This document shows positions 9,532-17,413 of a stretch of DNA of 64,000 bases, piece after piece (the first letter of the stretch is position 1; every line of letters begins with the position of its first letter). Source of the DNA: Rhodovastum atsumiense (GTDB lineage Bacteria; Pseudomonadota; Alphaproteobacteria; Acetobacterales; Acetobacteraceae); NCBI RefSeq assembly GCF_937425535.1, contig NZ_OW485601.1, positions 5,005,501-5,069,500 on the forward strand, given 5' to 3'. The notes beneath the pieces are model-generated. The model made no database searches, had not been told where the DNA came from, and saw only the letters and a list, made by a program, of their open reading frames with translations. Position numbers and translations under genes: made by a program.

Positions 9532-9905
9532 CCGCTTTCCTTGTCCTGGCTTGCATCTTCGCGCGTGATTATCGTCCGGGTCGCGGTGCGAGGGCAGGGG
9601 GAAGGACGGCCCATGCGACGATGCGGCCGGACCGGTGATCAGACATTGGCATTCCTTCCCGAGGGGGTACAATCTTCCTTGAGCATCGGGTTACCGCTGC
9701 GCTTGGCGTGGCGATCGAAACGACAACGTGATATTCTCACAGAGTTCACCAACCAAAAGGTTCATCGGCGCTGGCACGAGATGACATCGCGAGACCTGCG
9801 GGATGACTGCTCCGGACTGACAGACCTATTCCAGGCCATTCCGTGGCCAAAATGGCTTCGCGCCTGCGCGCGGGCCCATTGCCCGATCAGGGCTTAGGCG
9901 GGGCC
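9532..9905. other. 374-bp divergent intergenic region
   Basis: Lies between the divergent TPR-glycosyltransferase and CtrA-like genes. Bases 9710-9770 are relatively AT-rich and include a short inverted repeat AACC-AAAA-GGTT (9751-9762). I find no TTAA-N7-TTAA CtrA box and no gene. Promoters for both neighbours are expected here but I cannot place them. Confidence 0.35.
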
Positions 9906-10595
9906 ATGCGGATTCTGCTTGCCATCGAACCGGGGGCCTCGATCGGCGCGCTCGCGACGCGGGAGGCGGCGACGGGGATCTTCTGCGACAGCGTGCCGGC
10001 GGAGGAAGTGCAGGCTTATCTCGAAGCCTACGCCTATGATGTCGTCGTGCTGGCCGGATCCTGCATGGCGCCGCTGCTGCGCCGGCTGCGACGGGGCAAC
10101 ATGATGCTGCCGGTGCTGGTGCTGGGCGAGATGGACGGCAAGGGACGGGCGACGCTGCTTGACCTGGGCGCGGACGACGTGGTCGCGCCGGGCTGCAGCG
10201 CGGTGGAGTTGACCGCACGGCTGCGCGCGCTGCTGCGGCGCAGCGCGGCCCAGGCCAGTTCGGACCTGCATGCCGGCGCGGCGACGCTGCGGCTGGGGCG
10301 GATGGAACTGGTGGTGCATGGGCAGGCGCTGACGCTGACGCCCAAGGAATACGCGATCCTGGAGCCGCTGTTCCTGCGCAAGGGCATGGTGCTGTCCAAG
10401 GCGAGCATCGTCGACCAGGTTTACGGCGCCGTCGACGGTCCGGCGGTGCGCAGCCTGGACGTGATCGTCTGCAAGCTGCGCAAGAAGCTGGCCGCTCGCG
10501 GTGCCCCCGACCTGGTGGGGACCGTCTGGGGCAGTGGCCTGGTGCTGCACGACCTGCCCGCTGCCCCCCGCGACGGCGCCTCGCTCGCCGCCTGA
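9906..10595 (+). CDS. OmpR-type regulator with CtrA-like DNA-binding domain and degenerate receiver
   Basis: 229 residues. The C-terminal winged helix (about 130-220) contains LTPKEYAILEPLFLRKGM and SLDVIVCKLRKKLAARG, very close to CtrA, the alphaproteobacterial cell-cycle regulator. The N-terminal domain has the length and hydrophobic pattern of a receiver but lacks its chemistry. The acidic pair after strand 1 is replaced (LLAIEPG), the phospho-acceptor position reads VVVLAGSC with no Asp, and the conserved Lys site reads DDVVAPG. It should therefore not be controlled by Asp phosphorylation. The ATG at 9906 (AGGCGGGG upstream) matches the CtrA N-terminus (MRILL). It is probably a CtrA paralogue rather than CtrA itself. 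Confidence 0.8.
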   Translation: MRILLAIEPGASIGALATREAATGIFCDSVPAEEVQAYLEAYAYDVVVLAGSCMAPLLRRLRRGNMMLPVLVLGEMDGKGRATLLDLGADDVVAPGCSAVELTARLRALLRRSAAQASSDLHAGAATLRLGRMELVVHGQALTLTPKEYAILEPLFLRKGMVLSKASIVDQVYGAVDGPAVRSLDVIVCKLRKKLAARGAPDLVGTVWGSGLVLHDLPAAPRDGASLAA

Positions 10596-10763
10596 GCACG
10601 GGCGCGGGGCCGGGTTTCTCCATCATCGCGTAAGCTGGCGCGGCGCCGCCCACGGCACGGGTGAGACCGCGCTGCGCCGCGGAATCCGCCGGCTTGCCGA
10701 CCCCGCCGGCTGTCCCGAAGATGCCGTCCCCGATCGATTCCTCGGGCATGACGGGAGGTCCCG

Positions 10764-13523
10764 GTGACAGAGGCGCACGGCCGCATCGATCCGTCCCCCT
10801 GGCATGGGCTCGACCCCGCCACGGTGCTCGAACAACTCGGCGTCGAGGCATGCGGCGGGCTCTCCACCCCTGAGGTAGCGGAGCGGCGCGCGCAGTGCGG
10901 GGCGAACGCGATCCGCCCGGCGCGGCGGCGCGGTGCCGTCCGCATCGTGCTCGGGCAGTTCGCCGACCTGATGATCCTGGTGCTGATCGGGGCGGCGGTG
11001 GTGTCGGGTGTCATCGGCGACGCCGGGGACACGCTGGTCATTCTCGCCATCATCCTGCTCAACGGTGCCATCGGTGCGGTGCAGGAGCTGCGGGCGGAAC
11101 GGGCGCTGGCGGCGCTGCGCCGGCTCGATGCTGGCACCGCCGCGGTGCTGCGCGACGGCGCCGCCGCCACCATCCCCGCCGAGGACCTGGTGCCGGGCGA
11201 TATCGTGCTGCTGGAAGCCGGCCGCGCCGTGCCGGCCGACCTGCGGCTGATCGAGGCGCACGGGCTGCAACTCGGCGAGGCGGCGCTGACCGGCGAATCG
11301 CTGCCGGTGGAGAAGGGCACCGCGGCGATTCCCGATCCCGCCCTGCCGCTCGCCGATCGCCGCAACATGGCGTTCAAGGGCACCGCGGTGCTGGACGGGC
11401 GCGGCCGCGGCGTGGTGGTGGCGACCGGCATGGCCACCGCGCTGGGCGGGATCGCCGGCATGCTCGACACCGTCGAGGCCACGCGCACGCCGCTGCAGCG
11501 GCGCCTGACCCGGTTCGGCCGTCAGATCACCGCGGCGGCGCTGCTGCTCTGCGCGATCATCCTCGGTCTCGGGATCGCGCGTGGCGAGCCGCCGCTGCTG
11601 ATGCTGCTGACCGCGCTCAGCCTGGCGGTGGCGGCGATCCCGGAGGCGCTGCCGGCGGTGGTGACGGTGCTGCTGGCGCTCGGGGCCCGGCGCATGGCCG
11701 CGGAGAACGCGCTGATCCGGCGCCTCTCGGCGGTGGAGACGCTGGGCTCGGTGACGGTGATCGGCACCGACAAAACCGGCACGCTCACTCGCAACGAGAT
11801 GCAGGCCACCGCCTTGTGGACGGCGGAGGGAAAGCTGCCGGTGGCGGCGCTGGACGTGACCGATCCCGCGGGCCGGCGCCTGCTGTCGGCGCTGGCGCTG
11901 TGCAACGAGGTGGTGCCAGACGCCGCCGGCCAGCCCCGGGGCGAGCCCACCGAGATCGCGCTGTGGCGGCTGGCCGCGGCGCACGGCGTCGACAAGGCGG
12001 CGCTGGAACGGACGGCCCCGCGCCTCGGTGAGATCCCCTTCGATTCCGGGCGCCGGCGCATGGCCACGCTGCATCGCGGCGGCGAGGGCTGCGACCTCTA
12101 CGTCAAGGGCGCGCCGGAAAGCGTGCTGCCGCTCTGCCGCGCGATCGCGGCCGGGCGGGGGGAGGCCTCGCTCAACCGGCCGGTGCTGGCGCAGGCGCTG
12201 GAGCGCATGGCCTCGGAAGGGCTGCGCGTGCTCGCTTTGGCCTGGCGGCGCTGCCCGGTGCCGCTGCCGCAGAGCGAGGCAGCCCTGGAGCGCGACCTGA
12301 CGCTGCTGGGCTTCGTCGGGCTGTTCGATCCGGCGCGGCCGGAGGCACGGGCCGCCGTCGCCACCTGCCGGGCGGCCGGCATCACCCCGATCATGATTAC
12401 CGGCGACCATCCGGCGACCGCGCTAACCCTCGCCCGGCAGGTCGGCATCGCCACGGCGGAGGAAGACGCCCTCACCGGGCGCGAGCTTGCCATGCTCTCC
12501 GACGCGGAGCTGCAGGCGCAGCTGGCCGGGACACGGGTGTTCGCGCGGGTCGATCCGGCGCAGAAGCTCCGCATCGTCGCCGCCCTGCAAGCGCGCGGCG
12601 AGGTGGTGGCGATGACCGGCGACGGGGTGAACGACGCACCCGCCCTGGCACGCGCGGAGATCGGCGTTGCCATGGGCCGCGGCGGCACCGATGTCGCCCG
12701 CGAGGCGGCCGGGCTGGTGCTGCTCGACGACAACTTCGCCACCATCGTTGGCGCGGTGCGCGAGGGGCGGCGCATCTTCGACAACATCCGCAAGTTCGTG
12801 CGCTACGCCGTCACCTGCAACTCGGCGGAGATCTGGACGATCTTCCTTGCCCCGTTCCTCGGCCTGCCGGTGCCGCTGCTGCCGATCCAGATCCTGTGGA
12901 TCAACCTGGTCACCGACGGGCTGCCCGGCCTCGCGCTCGCGGCCGAGCCGGCCGAGGCCGGGGTCATGCAGCGCCGGCCGCGCCCGCCGGAGGAAAGCGT
13001 GTTCGCGCAGGGGCTGGGGCGGCACGTGATCTGGGTCGGGCTGCTGATGGCGGCGGTCGTGCTGGCGATCCAGGCCTGGGGCGTGCAGGAGGGAAATCCG
13101 CACTGGCAGACCATGGTCTTCACCGTGCTGACGCTGTCGCAGATGGGCCACGTGCTGGCGATCCGCTCGGAGCGGGAGTCACTGTTCCGCCTCGGGCTGC
13201 GCAGCAACCGGCCGCTGCTCGGCGCGGTGACGCTGACCTGCCTGCTGCAGGTGGCGGTGGTCATGCTGCCGCCGCTCAATCCGCTGTTCGGGACCGCGCC
13301 GCTGACGGCGGAGGAGTGGGCGGTGTGCGGGCTCGCGTCCTGCGTCGTGTTCGTCGCGGTGGAGATCGAGAAGTGGATGGGGCGCAGGAAGGAAGGCAAG
13401 GGCTCTGCCCTTGACCCGGCAGGGGCCACAAGGCCCCTGCACCCCGATAGCGCTGCGCGGCAGGAAAAGGGTTCCAAGGGCAACGCCCTTGGTGGAGGTC
13501 CAGGAGGCGAAGCCTCCTGGTAG
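10764..13523 (+). CDS. P-type cation-transporting ATPase (P2-type, Ca/Mg-like)
   Basis: 919-residue membrane pump. It has an N-terminal cation ATPase domain, actuator TGES (T176), ion-binding helix PEALP (P293), phosphorylation site DKTGTLT (D336), hinge MTGDGVNDAPAL and about four C-terminal membrane helices. PEALP in place of PEGLP is seen in bacterial P2 pumps; the ion could be Ca, Mn or Mg. The GTG start at 10764 has GGGAGG six bases upstream. Residues after about 875 ([11 protein letters not shown]... to the end) are encoded by a dispersed hairpin repeat (13397-13543), and the stop at 13521-13523 lies between two of its hairpins. The tail is therefore not ancestral to the family. Confidence 0.9.
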   Translation: MTEAHGRIDPSPWHGLDPATVLEQLGVEACGGLSTPEVAERRAQCGANAIRPARRRGAVRIVLGQFADLMILVLIGAAVVSGVIGDAGDTLVILAIILLNGAIGAVQELRAERALAALRRLDAGTAAVLRDGAAATIPAEDLVPGDIVLLEAGRAVPADLRLIEAHGLQLGEAALTGESLPVEKGTAAIPDPALPLADRRNMAFKGTAVLDGRGRGVVVATGMATALGGIAGMLDTVEATRTPLQRRLTRFGRQITAAALLLCAIILGLGIARGEPPLLMLLTALSLAVAAIPEALPAVVTVLLALGARRMAAENALIRRLSAVETLGSVTVIGTDKTGTLTRNEMQATALWTAEGKLPVAALDVTDPAGRRLLSALALCNEVVPDAAGQPRGEPTEIALWRLAAAHGVDKAALERTAPRLGEIPFDSGRRRMATLHRGGEGCDLYVKGAPESVLPLCRAIAAGRGEASLNRPVLAQALERMASEGLRVLALAWRRCPVPLPQSEAALERDLTLLGFVGLFDPARPEARAAVATCRAAGITPIMITGDHPATALTLARQVGIATAEEDALTGRELAMLSDAELQAQLAGTRVFARVDPAQKLRIVAALQARGEVVAMTGDGVNDAPALARAEIGVAMGRGGTDVAREAAGLVLLDDNFATIVGAVREGRRIFDNIRKFVRYAVTCNSAEIWTIFLAPFLGLPVPLLPIQILWINLVTDGLPGLALAAEPAEAGVMQRRPRPPEESVFAQGLGRHVIWVGLLMAAVVLAIQAWGVQEGNPHWQTMVFTVLTLSQMGHVLAIRSERESLFRLGLRSNRPLLGAVTLTCLLQVAVVMLPPLNPLFGTAPLTAEEWAVCGLASCVVFVAVEIEKWMGRRKEGKGSALDPAGATRPLHPDSAARQEKGSKGNALGGGPGGEASW

Positions 13524-13543
13524 GGTCCGGGGCAACGCCCCGG
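13397..13543 (+). repeat. dispersed composite hairpin repeat, copy 1 (types A + B)
   Basis: Five hairpins in a row. Type A: CAAGGGC-tct-GCCCTTG (13397-13413) and GCAGGGGCC-acaa-GGCCCCTGC (13419-13440). Type B: CCAAGGGC-aac-GCCCTTGG (13474-13492), CCAGGAGGC-gaa-GCCTCCTGG (13500-13520) and CCGGGGC-aac-GCCCCGG (13527-13543). All but one loop are three bases. It encodes the last residues of the P-type ATPase and lies at a convergent gene junction, where it may terminate transcription. Related copies are at 16339, 41997, 45545, 49969 and 59153. Confidence 0.88.
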
Positions 13544-13547
13544 AAAC

Positions 13548-14663
13548 TCACGCCGTGCCGAACCGGTCGATCCGGAACGGCGCCAGTGGCACGTCGGTGC
13601 GCCCGTCCAGCACCAGTTCCGTCATGATCGCGCCGATGGCCGGCCCAAGCTGGAACCCATGGCCGGAGAAGCCGAAGGCATGGAACAAACCCGGGGTGGT
13701 CAGGCTCGGCCCGATCACCGGGATCTCGTCTGGCATGGTCCCGTCGATGCCGCTCCAGCTCCGGATCACCTGCACCCCGGCCAGGGCCGGCACCAGTTGC
13801 GCCGCCAGTGCCAGCGCCCGCAGCGTCACTTCCGGCAGTGGCCGCGACCAGGGGCGGTCGGGGTCGCACTCGCCCTGGCCGCCGCCCAGCACCACGTTGC
13901 CGCGCGGGATCTGGCGCAGATAGATGTTGCCGCCGACCACCCCCAGGTTGGGTGTGATGAAATAGGGCACCGGCTCGGTGACGGCCATGTTCGGCGACAG
14001 CGGCCGGATCGGCACCGCCTCGCCGAAGCGCGCCGCCACCGCGCCGCCCCAGAACCCGGCCATGTTCAGCAGCACCGGCGCGTGGAAGCTCTCGTCGGCC
14101 TCGCTGCGCAGGGTGAAGCCGGAGCTGTCATGCGCGAGGTCCACCACCCGCGTGTGCTCGCGGATGTCCGCCCCGGCGGCGCGGGCGGCATGGGCCAGCG
14201 CCGGCGCCAGCAGCCGCGGATTGGCCGAGCCGTCTTCCGGCGCGAAGGAGCCGGCGACCACGCTCGGGCCGAGCCAGGGGTATTCCTGGTGCAGGGCATT
14301 GCGCCCGACCAGCCGCAGTTCCAGGTCGTTGGCGCGGGCAACATCGAGATAGGCGACCAGCGCGGCTTCCTCCTCGGCGTTGCGCGCCAGCTTCAGGTGG
14401 CCGGTGACGGTGAACTCGGCGTCGGTGCGCACCAGTTCCGGCAGCCGCTTCCATAGTTCGTGGGAGCGCCGGGCGATCGGCAGCTCGGCCGGGTGCCGGC
14501 CCTGCTGGCGCACCCCGCCATAGTTCACGCCGGAGGCCTGGCCGCCGACCAGGCCGCGTTCCAGCAGCATCACGCGCACGCCGCGCTGCGCCAGGTGCAG
14601 CGCCGCCGAGCAGCCGGCCCCGCCGCCGCCCAGCACCAGCACCTCGGATGTTGTCGTCGTCAC
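13548..14663 (-). CDS. FAD-dependent oxidoreductase, DAO family (HcnC/OoxB-like subunit)
   Basis: 371 residues. The N-terminal dinucleotide-binding loop VLVLGGGGAGCSAALHLAQRG is followed by a D-amino-acid-oxidase/sarcosine-oxidase-type fold, with conserved IRSWSGIDGTMPDEIPVIG and GFSGHGFQLGPAIG near the end. In three-part dehydrogenases (hydrogen cyanide synthase, octopine/nopaline oxidase, hydroxyproline dehydrogenase) this subunit oxidises the C-N bond and passes electrons to the HcnB- and HcnA-like partners, both encoded just upstream. The start is GTG at 14663 with GGAGG eight bases before it; it overlaps the preceding stop by four bases. The substrate is probably an amino acid or secondary amine made by HyuA/HyuB. 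Confidence 0.84.
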   Translation of the reverse strand: MTTTTSEVLVLGGGGAGCSAALHLAQRGVRVMLLERGLVGGQASGVNYGGVRQQGRHPAELPIARRSHELWKRLPELVRTDAEFTVTGHLKLARNAEEEAALVAYLDVARANDLELRLVGRNALHQEYPWLGPSVVAGSFAPEDGSANPRLLAPALAHAARAAGADIREHTRVVDLAHDSSGFTLRSEADESFHAPVLLNMAGFWGGAVAARFGEAVPIRPLSPNMAVTEPVPYFITPNLGVVGGNIYLRQIPRGNVVLGGGQGECDPDRPWSRPLPEVTLRALALAAQLVPALAGVQVIRSWSGIDGTMPDEIPVIGPSLTTPGLFHAFGFSGHGFQLGPAIGAIMTELVLDGRTDVPLAPFRIDRFGTA

Positions 14664-16045
14664 GATCTCGCCTCCGGTGCCGGCGCGGGAATGGGGAAGG
14701 GCTTGACCGGCGGCTGGCCACGCAGCCGGCCGATCTCCGCCACCGGGCGCTGCTGCGCCGCCGCCAGGATCTCCGCCGCGGCCGCGCCGCAGACGCGGCC
14801 CTGGCAGCGGCCCATGCCGACCCGCGTGAACGCCTTGGCCCGGTTCATCTCCGGCGCCGGCCCGTGCGGGTTTTCGCTGCCGGCGGCGCGCAGCTCGCCC
14901 GCGGTCAGCCCCTCGCACCGGCACAGGATGGTGTCGTCGGGCAGCGCCGCCGCCAGCCCGGCCGGGAAGGGAAAGGCCCGCTCCAGCGCGGCGCGGAAGC
15001 CCTGCTGGCCTTGCAGCGCCCGGTCGAGCCGCGCCGCTTCGGCCGTGTCCACCGCTTCCCCGGCATCCTGCAGCAGCGCCAGCGCCGCCCGCGCCCCGGC
15101 CAGCTCCGCCACCGCGGCACCGCCGATGCCGGCGCCGTCGCCGGCGAGGTAATGCCCCGCGACCGGGGTGCGCCCGGCGAGGTCACGCTCCGGCACCCAG
15201 TTGTGCTGCAAGTCGTCGAACCGGAACGGCACGCCGGCAAGGTCAGCGAGCTGCGCTTCCGGCCGCAGCCCCCAGCCGATGCCCACCGCGTCGCAGTCGG
15301 TGCGGTGCTCGCGCCCGGCGGCGTCGCGCCAGACAAGACCGCTGACACCGTCCGCGTCGCCATCGATACGAAGCGGCGTGACGCCCTCGGTGATCGGGAT
15401 GCCCTGCGCGCGCAGCCAGCCGGTGTAGTAAAGCCCCTTGGCGAAGGTGGCGGTCCCGCGCAACAACCCTGGCATCGCCGCGAGCTTGGTGGCGAAGGGC
15501 GTGGTGTCGAGCACCGCTGCCACCTCTGCCCCAGCCTTGGCATACTGATAGGCGACCAGCCACAGCAGCGGGCCGGTGCCGAGGAACGCCACCTTCCGCC
15601 CGATGGCGCAACCCTGCGCCTTCAACGCAATCTGCGCGCCCCCGAGCGTGGTGACGCCTGGCCGGGTCCAGCCCGGCACCGGAATCACCCGGTCCATCGC
15701 CCCGGTGCAAAGCACCGCCGCGTCGTACTCCACCTCGCCCGCCACGCCGCGCGAGATCGTCGCCAGCCGGCGCGCTTCCGGCCGGATGTGCCAGACCAGC
15801 GTCTCCGGCCGCCAGTCCACCAGCGGTGCCAGCCGGTCGAAGGCGGCATGCACCGCCGCGGCCGGCTTCGCCTCGAAGCCGTACAGCTTGCGCGGATCAC
15901 GCCCGAACGGCACTGGCGGGCGCTGGTAGATGCGCCCGCCGCCATCCGCGGCCTCGTCGATCCAGATCGGACGATGGCCCGCGGCCACCAGCCGTTCCAC
16001 CGCGCGCACCCCGGCAGGGCCCGCGCCAACCACGGCAATCCTCAT
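14660..16045 (-). CDS. FAD/NAD(P)-binding subunit with C-terminal [2Fe-2S] BFD domain (HcnB/OoxA-like)
   Basis: 461 residues. The first FAD-binding loop is VVGAGPAGVRAVERL at the N-terminus and a second nucleotide-binding stretch is VAFLGTGPLLWLVAYQYAKAG. The C-terminal part carries cysteines typical of BFD-like iron-sulfur domains (ILCRCEGLTAGEL and GMGRCQGRVCGAAAAEIL). This is the usual plan of the HcnB/octopine oxidase A subunit, which relays electrons between the catalytic DAO subunit and the small ferredoxin-like subunit. The start at 16045 overlaps the upstream stop by four bases (ATGA) and the end overlaps the next start by four bases, so the three subunits are translationally coupled. 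Confidence 0.85.
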   Translation of the reverse strand: MRIAVVGAGPAGVRAVERLVAAGHRPIWIDEAADGGGRIYQRPPVPFGRDPRKLYGFEAKPAAAVHAAFDRLAPLVDWRPETLVWHIRPEARRLATISRGVAGEVEYDAAVLCTGAMDRVIPVPGWTRPGVTTLGGAQIALKAQGCAIGRKVAFLGTGPLLWLVAYQYAKAGAEVAAVLDTTPFATKLAAMPGLLRGTATFAKGLYYTGWLRAQGIPITEGVTPLRIDGDADGVSGLVWRDAAGREHRTDCDAVGIGWGLRPEAQLADLAGVPFRFDDLQHNWVPERDLAGRTPVAGHYLAGDGAGIGGAAVAELAGARAALALLQDAGEAVDTAEAARLDRALQGQQGFRAALERAFPFPAGLAAALPDDTILCRCEGLTAGELRAAGSENPHGPAPEMNRAKAFTRVGMGRCQGRVCGAAAAEILAAAQQRPVAEIGRLRGQPPVKPFPIPAPAPEARS

Positions 16046-16320
16046 CCGCGCCGCACCACCATGCCGTCTTCCGCCAGGGTGGCACAGGACCGGACCCGGC
16101 CACGGCCTTCCACCACCACCCAGCAATCCTGGCAGGCCCCCATCAGGCAAAACCCGGCCCGCTTGCCCTCGGCGTCGAACTCGCTGCGGCGCAGGTGACC
16201 GGCGCCACCGGCGAGCAACGCCGTCATCAGCGTGTCGCCCTGGCAGGCCGTCAGGGGCGTTCCTTCGAAAATCAGGGTCAGGCGCGGCCGGTCGGCATCG
16301 CGCAGGCGTTGCAGTTTCAC
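16042..16320 (-). CDS. small (2Fe-2S)-binding subunit (HcnA-like)
   Basis: 92 residues. Ferredoxin-like protein of the HcnA type with cysteines in FCLMGACQDCWV and RSCATL that can ligate one [2Fe-2S] cluster. The start is GTG at 16320 (MKLQRL...) with GAGGAG six bases upstream; a longer open frame upstream would run into the dispersed repeat and is not family-like. It is the first of three overlapping genes encoding a membrane-linked or soluble amine/amino-acid dehydrogenase. Confidence 0.85.
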   Translation of the reverse strand: MKLQRLRDADRPRLTLIFEGTPLTACQGDTLMTALLAGGAGHLRRSEFDAEGKRAGFCLMGACQDCWVVVEGRGRVRSCATLAEDGMVVRRG

Positions 16321-16338
16321 GATCACTCCTCGTCGCGG

Positions 16339-16414
16339 GCGGGGCGTTGCCCCGCACCCACCAGGAGGCTTTGCCTCCTGGACCTCCACCAAGGGCAAAG
16401 CCCTTGGATCCCAT
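16339..16414 (-). repeat. dispersed composite hairpin repeat, copy 2 (type B, inverted)
   Basis: Minus-strand copy starting ATGGGATCC (16414 leftwards), then CCAAGGGC-ttt-GCCCTTGG, CCAGGAGGC-aaa-GCCTCCTGG and GCGGGGC-aac-GCCCCGC. It lies inside the operon between the ABC ATPase stop (16415) and the HcnA-like start (16320). There it could separate mRNA segments, by termination or processing, and so lower expression of the dehydrogenase genes relative to the transporter. Confidence 0.86.
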
Positions 16415-17413
16415 TCATGTTGCGACTTCCTCGGCTCGCCAGCATGCCACCAGGCGGCCGGGCTCGCGCGGATGCGGCGCCAGCGGCGGCACCTCGGCGG
16501 CACAGTCCGGGCGGGCCCAGCGACAGCGGGTGCGGAAGCCACAGCCACTCGGCGGCGCGGCCGGGCTTGGTACCTCGCCCATCAGCGCCGGCGGGCGGGT
16601 GCCACGCCGGTGCATCGACGGCGTGGCCGCCAGCAAGGCCTGGGAATAGGGATGCGCCGGGGCAGCGAACACCGAGGCTGCCGGACCCTGCTCCACCACC
16701 CTCCCGAGATACATCACCATCACCCGGTCGCAGAGATGCTTCACCACGTGCAGGTCATGGCTGATGAACACCAGCGCCAGCCCGAGCTCGCTGCGCAGAT
16801 CCGCCAGCAGGTTGACGATCTGTGCCTGGATCGAAACGTCCAGCGCCGAGACCGGCTCGTCCGCCACCACGAAATCCGGGCCGGTGGCCAGCGCCCGGGC
16901 GATGGCGATGCGCTGGCGTTGCCCGCCGGAAAACTCGTGCGGCAGCCGCGCCGCATGCCGCGGATCCAGCCCGACCTGGCGCAGCAGCGCGGCGGTGCGC
17001 GCGACGGCGCCGGCCGGCGTCTCCAGGCGGTGGATCAGCATGCCGTCGGCGATCTGCGCCCCCACCGGGCGGCGCGGATCCAGGCTGCCATAGGGGTCCT
17101 GGAACACCATCTGCATCCGCCGCCGCAACCGGCGCAGCCGCCCCGGCGGCACGGCGGCAAGATCCTCGCCGTCGAACATCACCTGTCCCGCGGTCGGCGG
17201 CAGCAGCCCCAGCAGCAGCCGGCCGAGCGTGCTCTTGCCGCAACCCGATTCCCCCACCACGCCCAGAGCCTCGCCGCGCAGCAGGTCCAGTTCGACCTCG
17301 CGCACCGCCAGCACTGGCGCGGCGCGACGGAACAGCGTGCGGGCGGCAAAGGCACGGCTCAGACCTTCGGCCCGCACCAGCAGTGGCGGGCGCCGGAGGA
17401 CGGCGGCAGTCAT
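16415..17413 (-). CDS. dipeptide/oligopeptide ABC transporter ATP-binding protein (DppF/OppF type)
   Basis: 332 residues. Walker A GESGCGKST, signature EFSGGQRQRIAIARAL, Walker B VVADEPVSALD, and the C-terminal oligopeptide-transporter ATPase extension with cysteines (SGCGFRTRCRWARPDC) typical of Opp/Dpp ATPases. It is the second ATPase of the importer. Its start overlaps the stop of the permease-ATPase fusion by four bases (ATGA). It energises uptake of the ligand bound by the solute-binding protein at 20212-21735. Confidence 0.92.
   Translation of the reverse strand: MTAAVLRRPPLLVRAEGLSRAFAARTLFRRAAPVLAVREVELDLLRGEALGVVGESGCGKSTLGRLLLGLLPPTAGQVMFDGEDLAAVPPGRLRRLRRRMQMVFQDPYGSLDPRRPVGAQIADGMLIHRLETPAGAVARTAALLRQVGLDPRHAARLPHEFSGGQRQRIAIARALATGPDFVVADEPVSALDVSIQAQIVNLLADLRSELGLALVFISHDLHVVKHLCDRVMVMYLGRVVEQGPAASVFAAPAHPYSQALLAATPSMHRRGTRPPALMGEVPSPAAPPSGCGFRTRCRWARPDCAAEVPPLAPHPREPGRLVACWRAEEVAT

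Noticed and set aside
9532-9905. CtrA-binding boxes in the promoter region of the CtrA-like gene
   Set aside because: No TTAA-N7-TTAA pair found on either strand; the short AACC-AAAA-GGTT symmetry is too weak to call.
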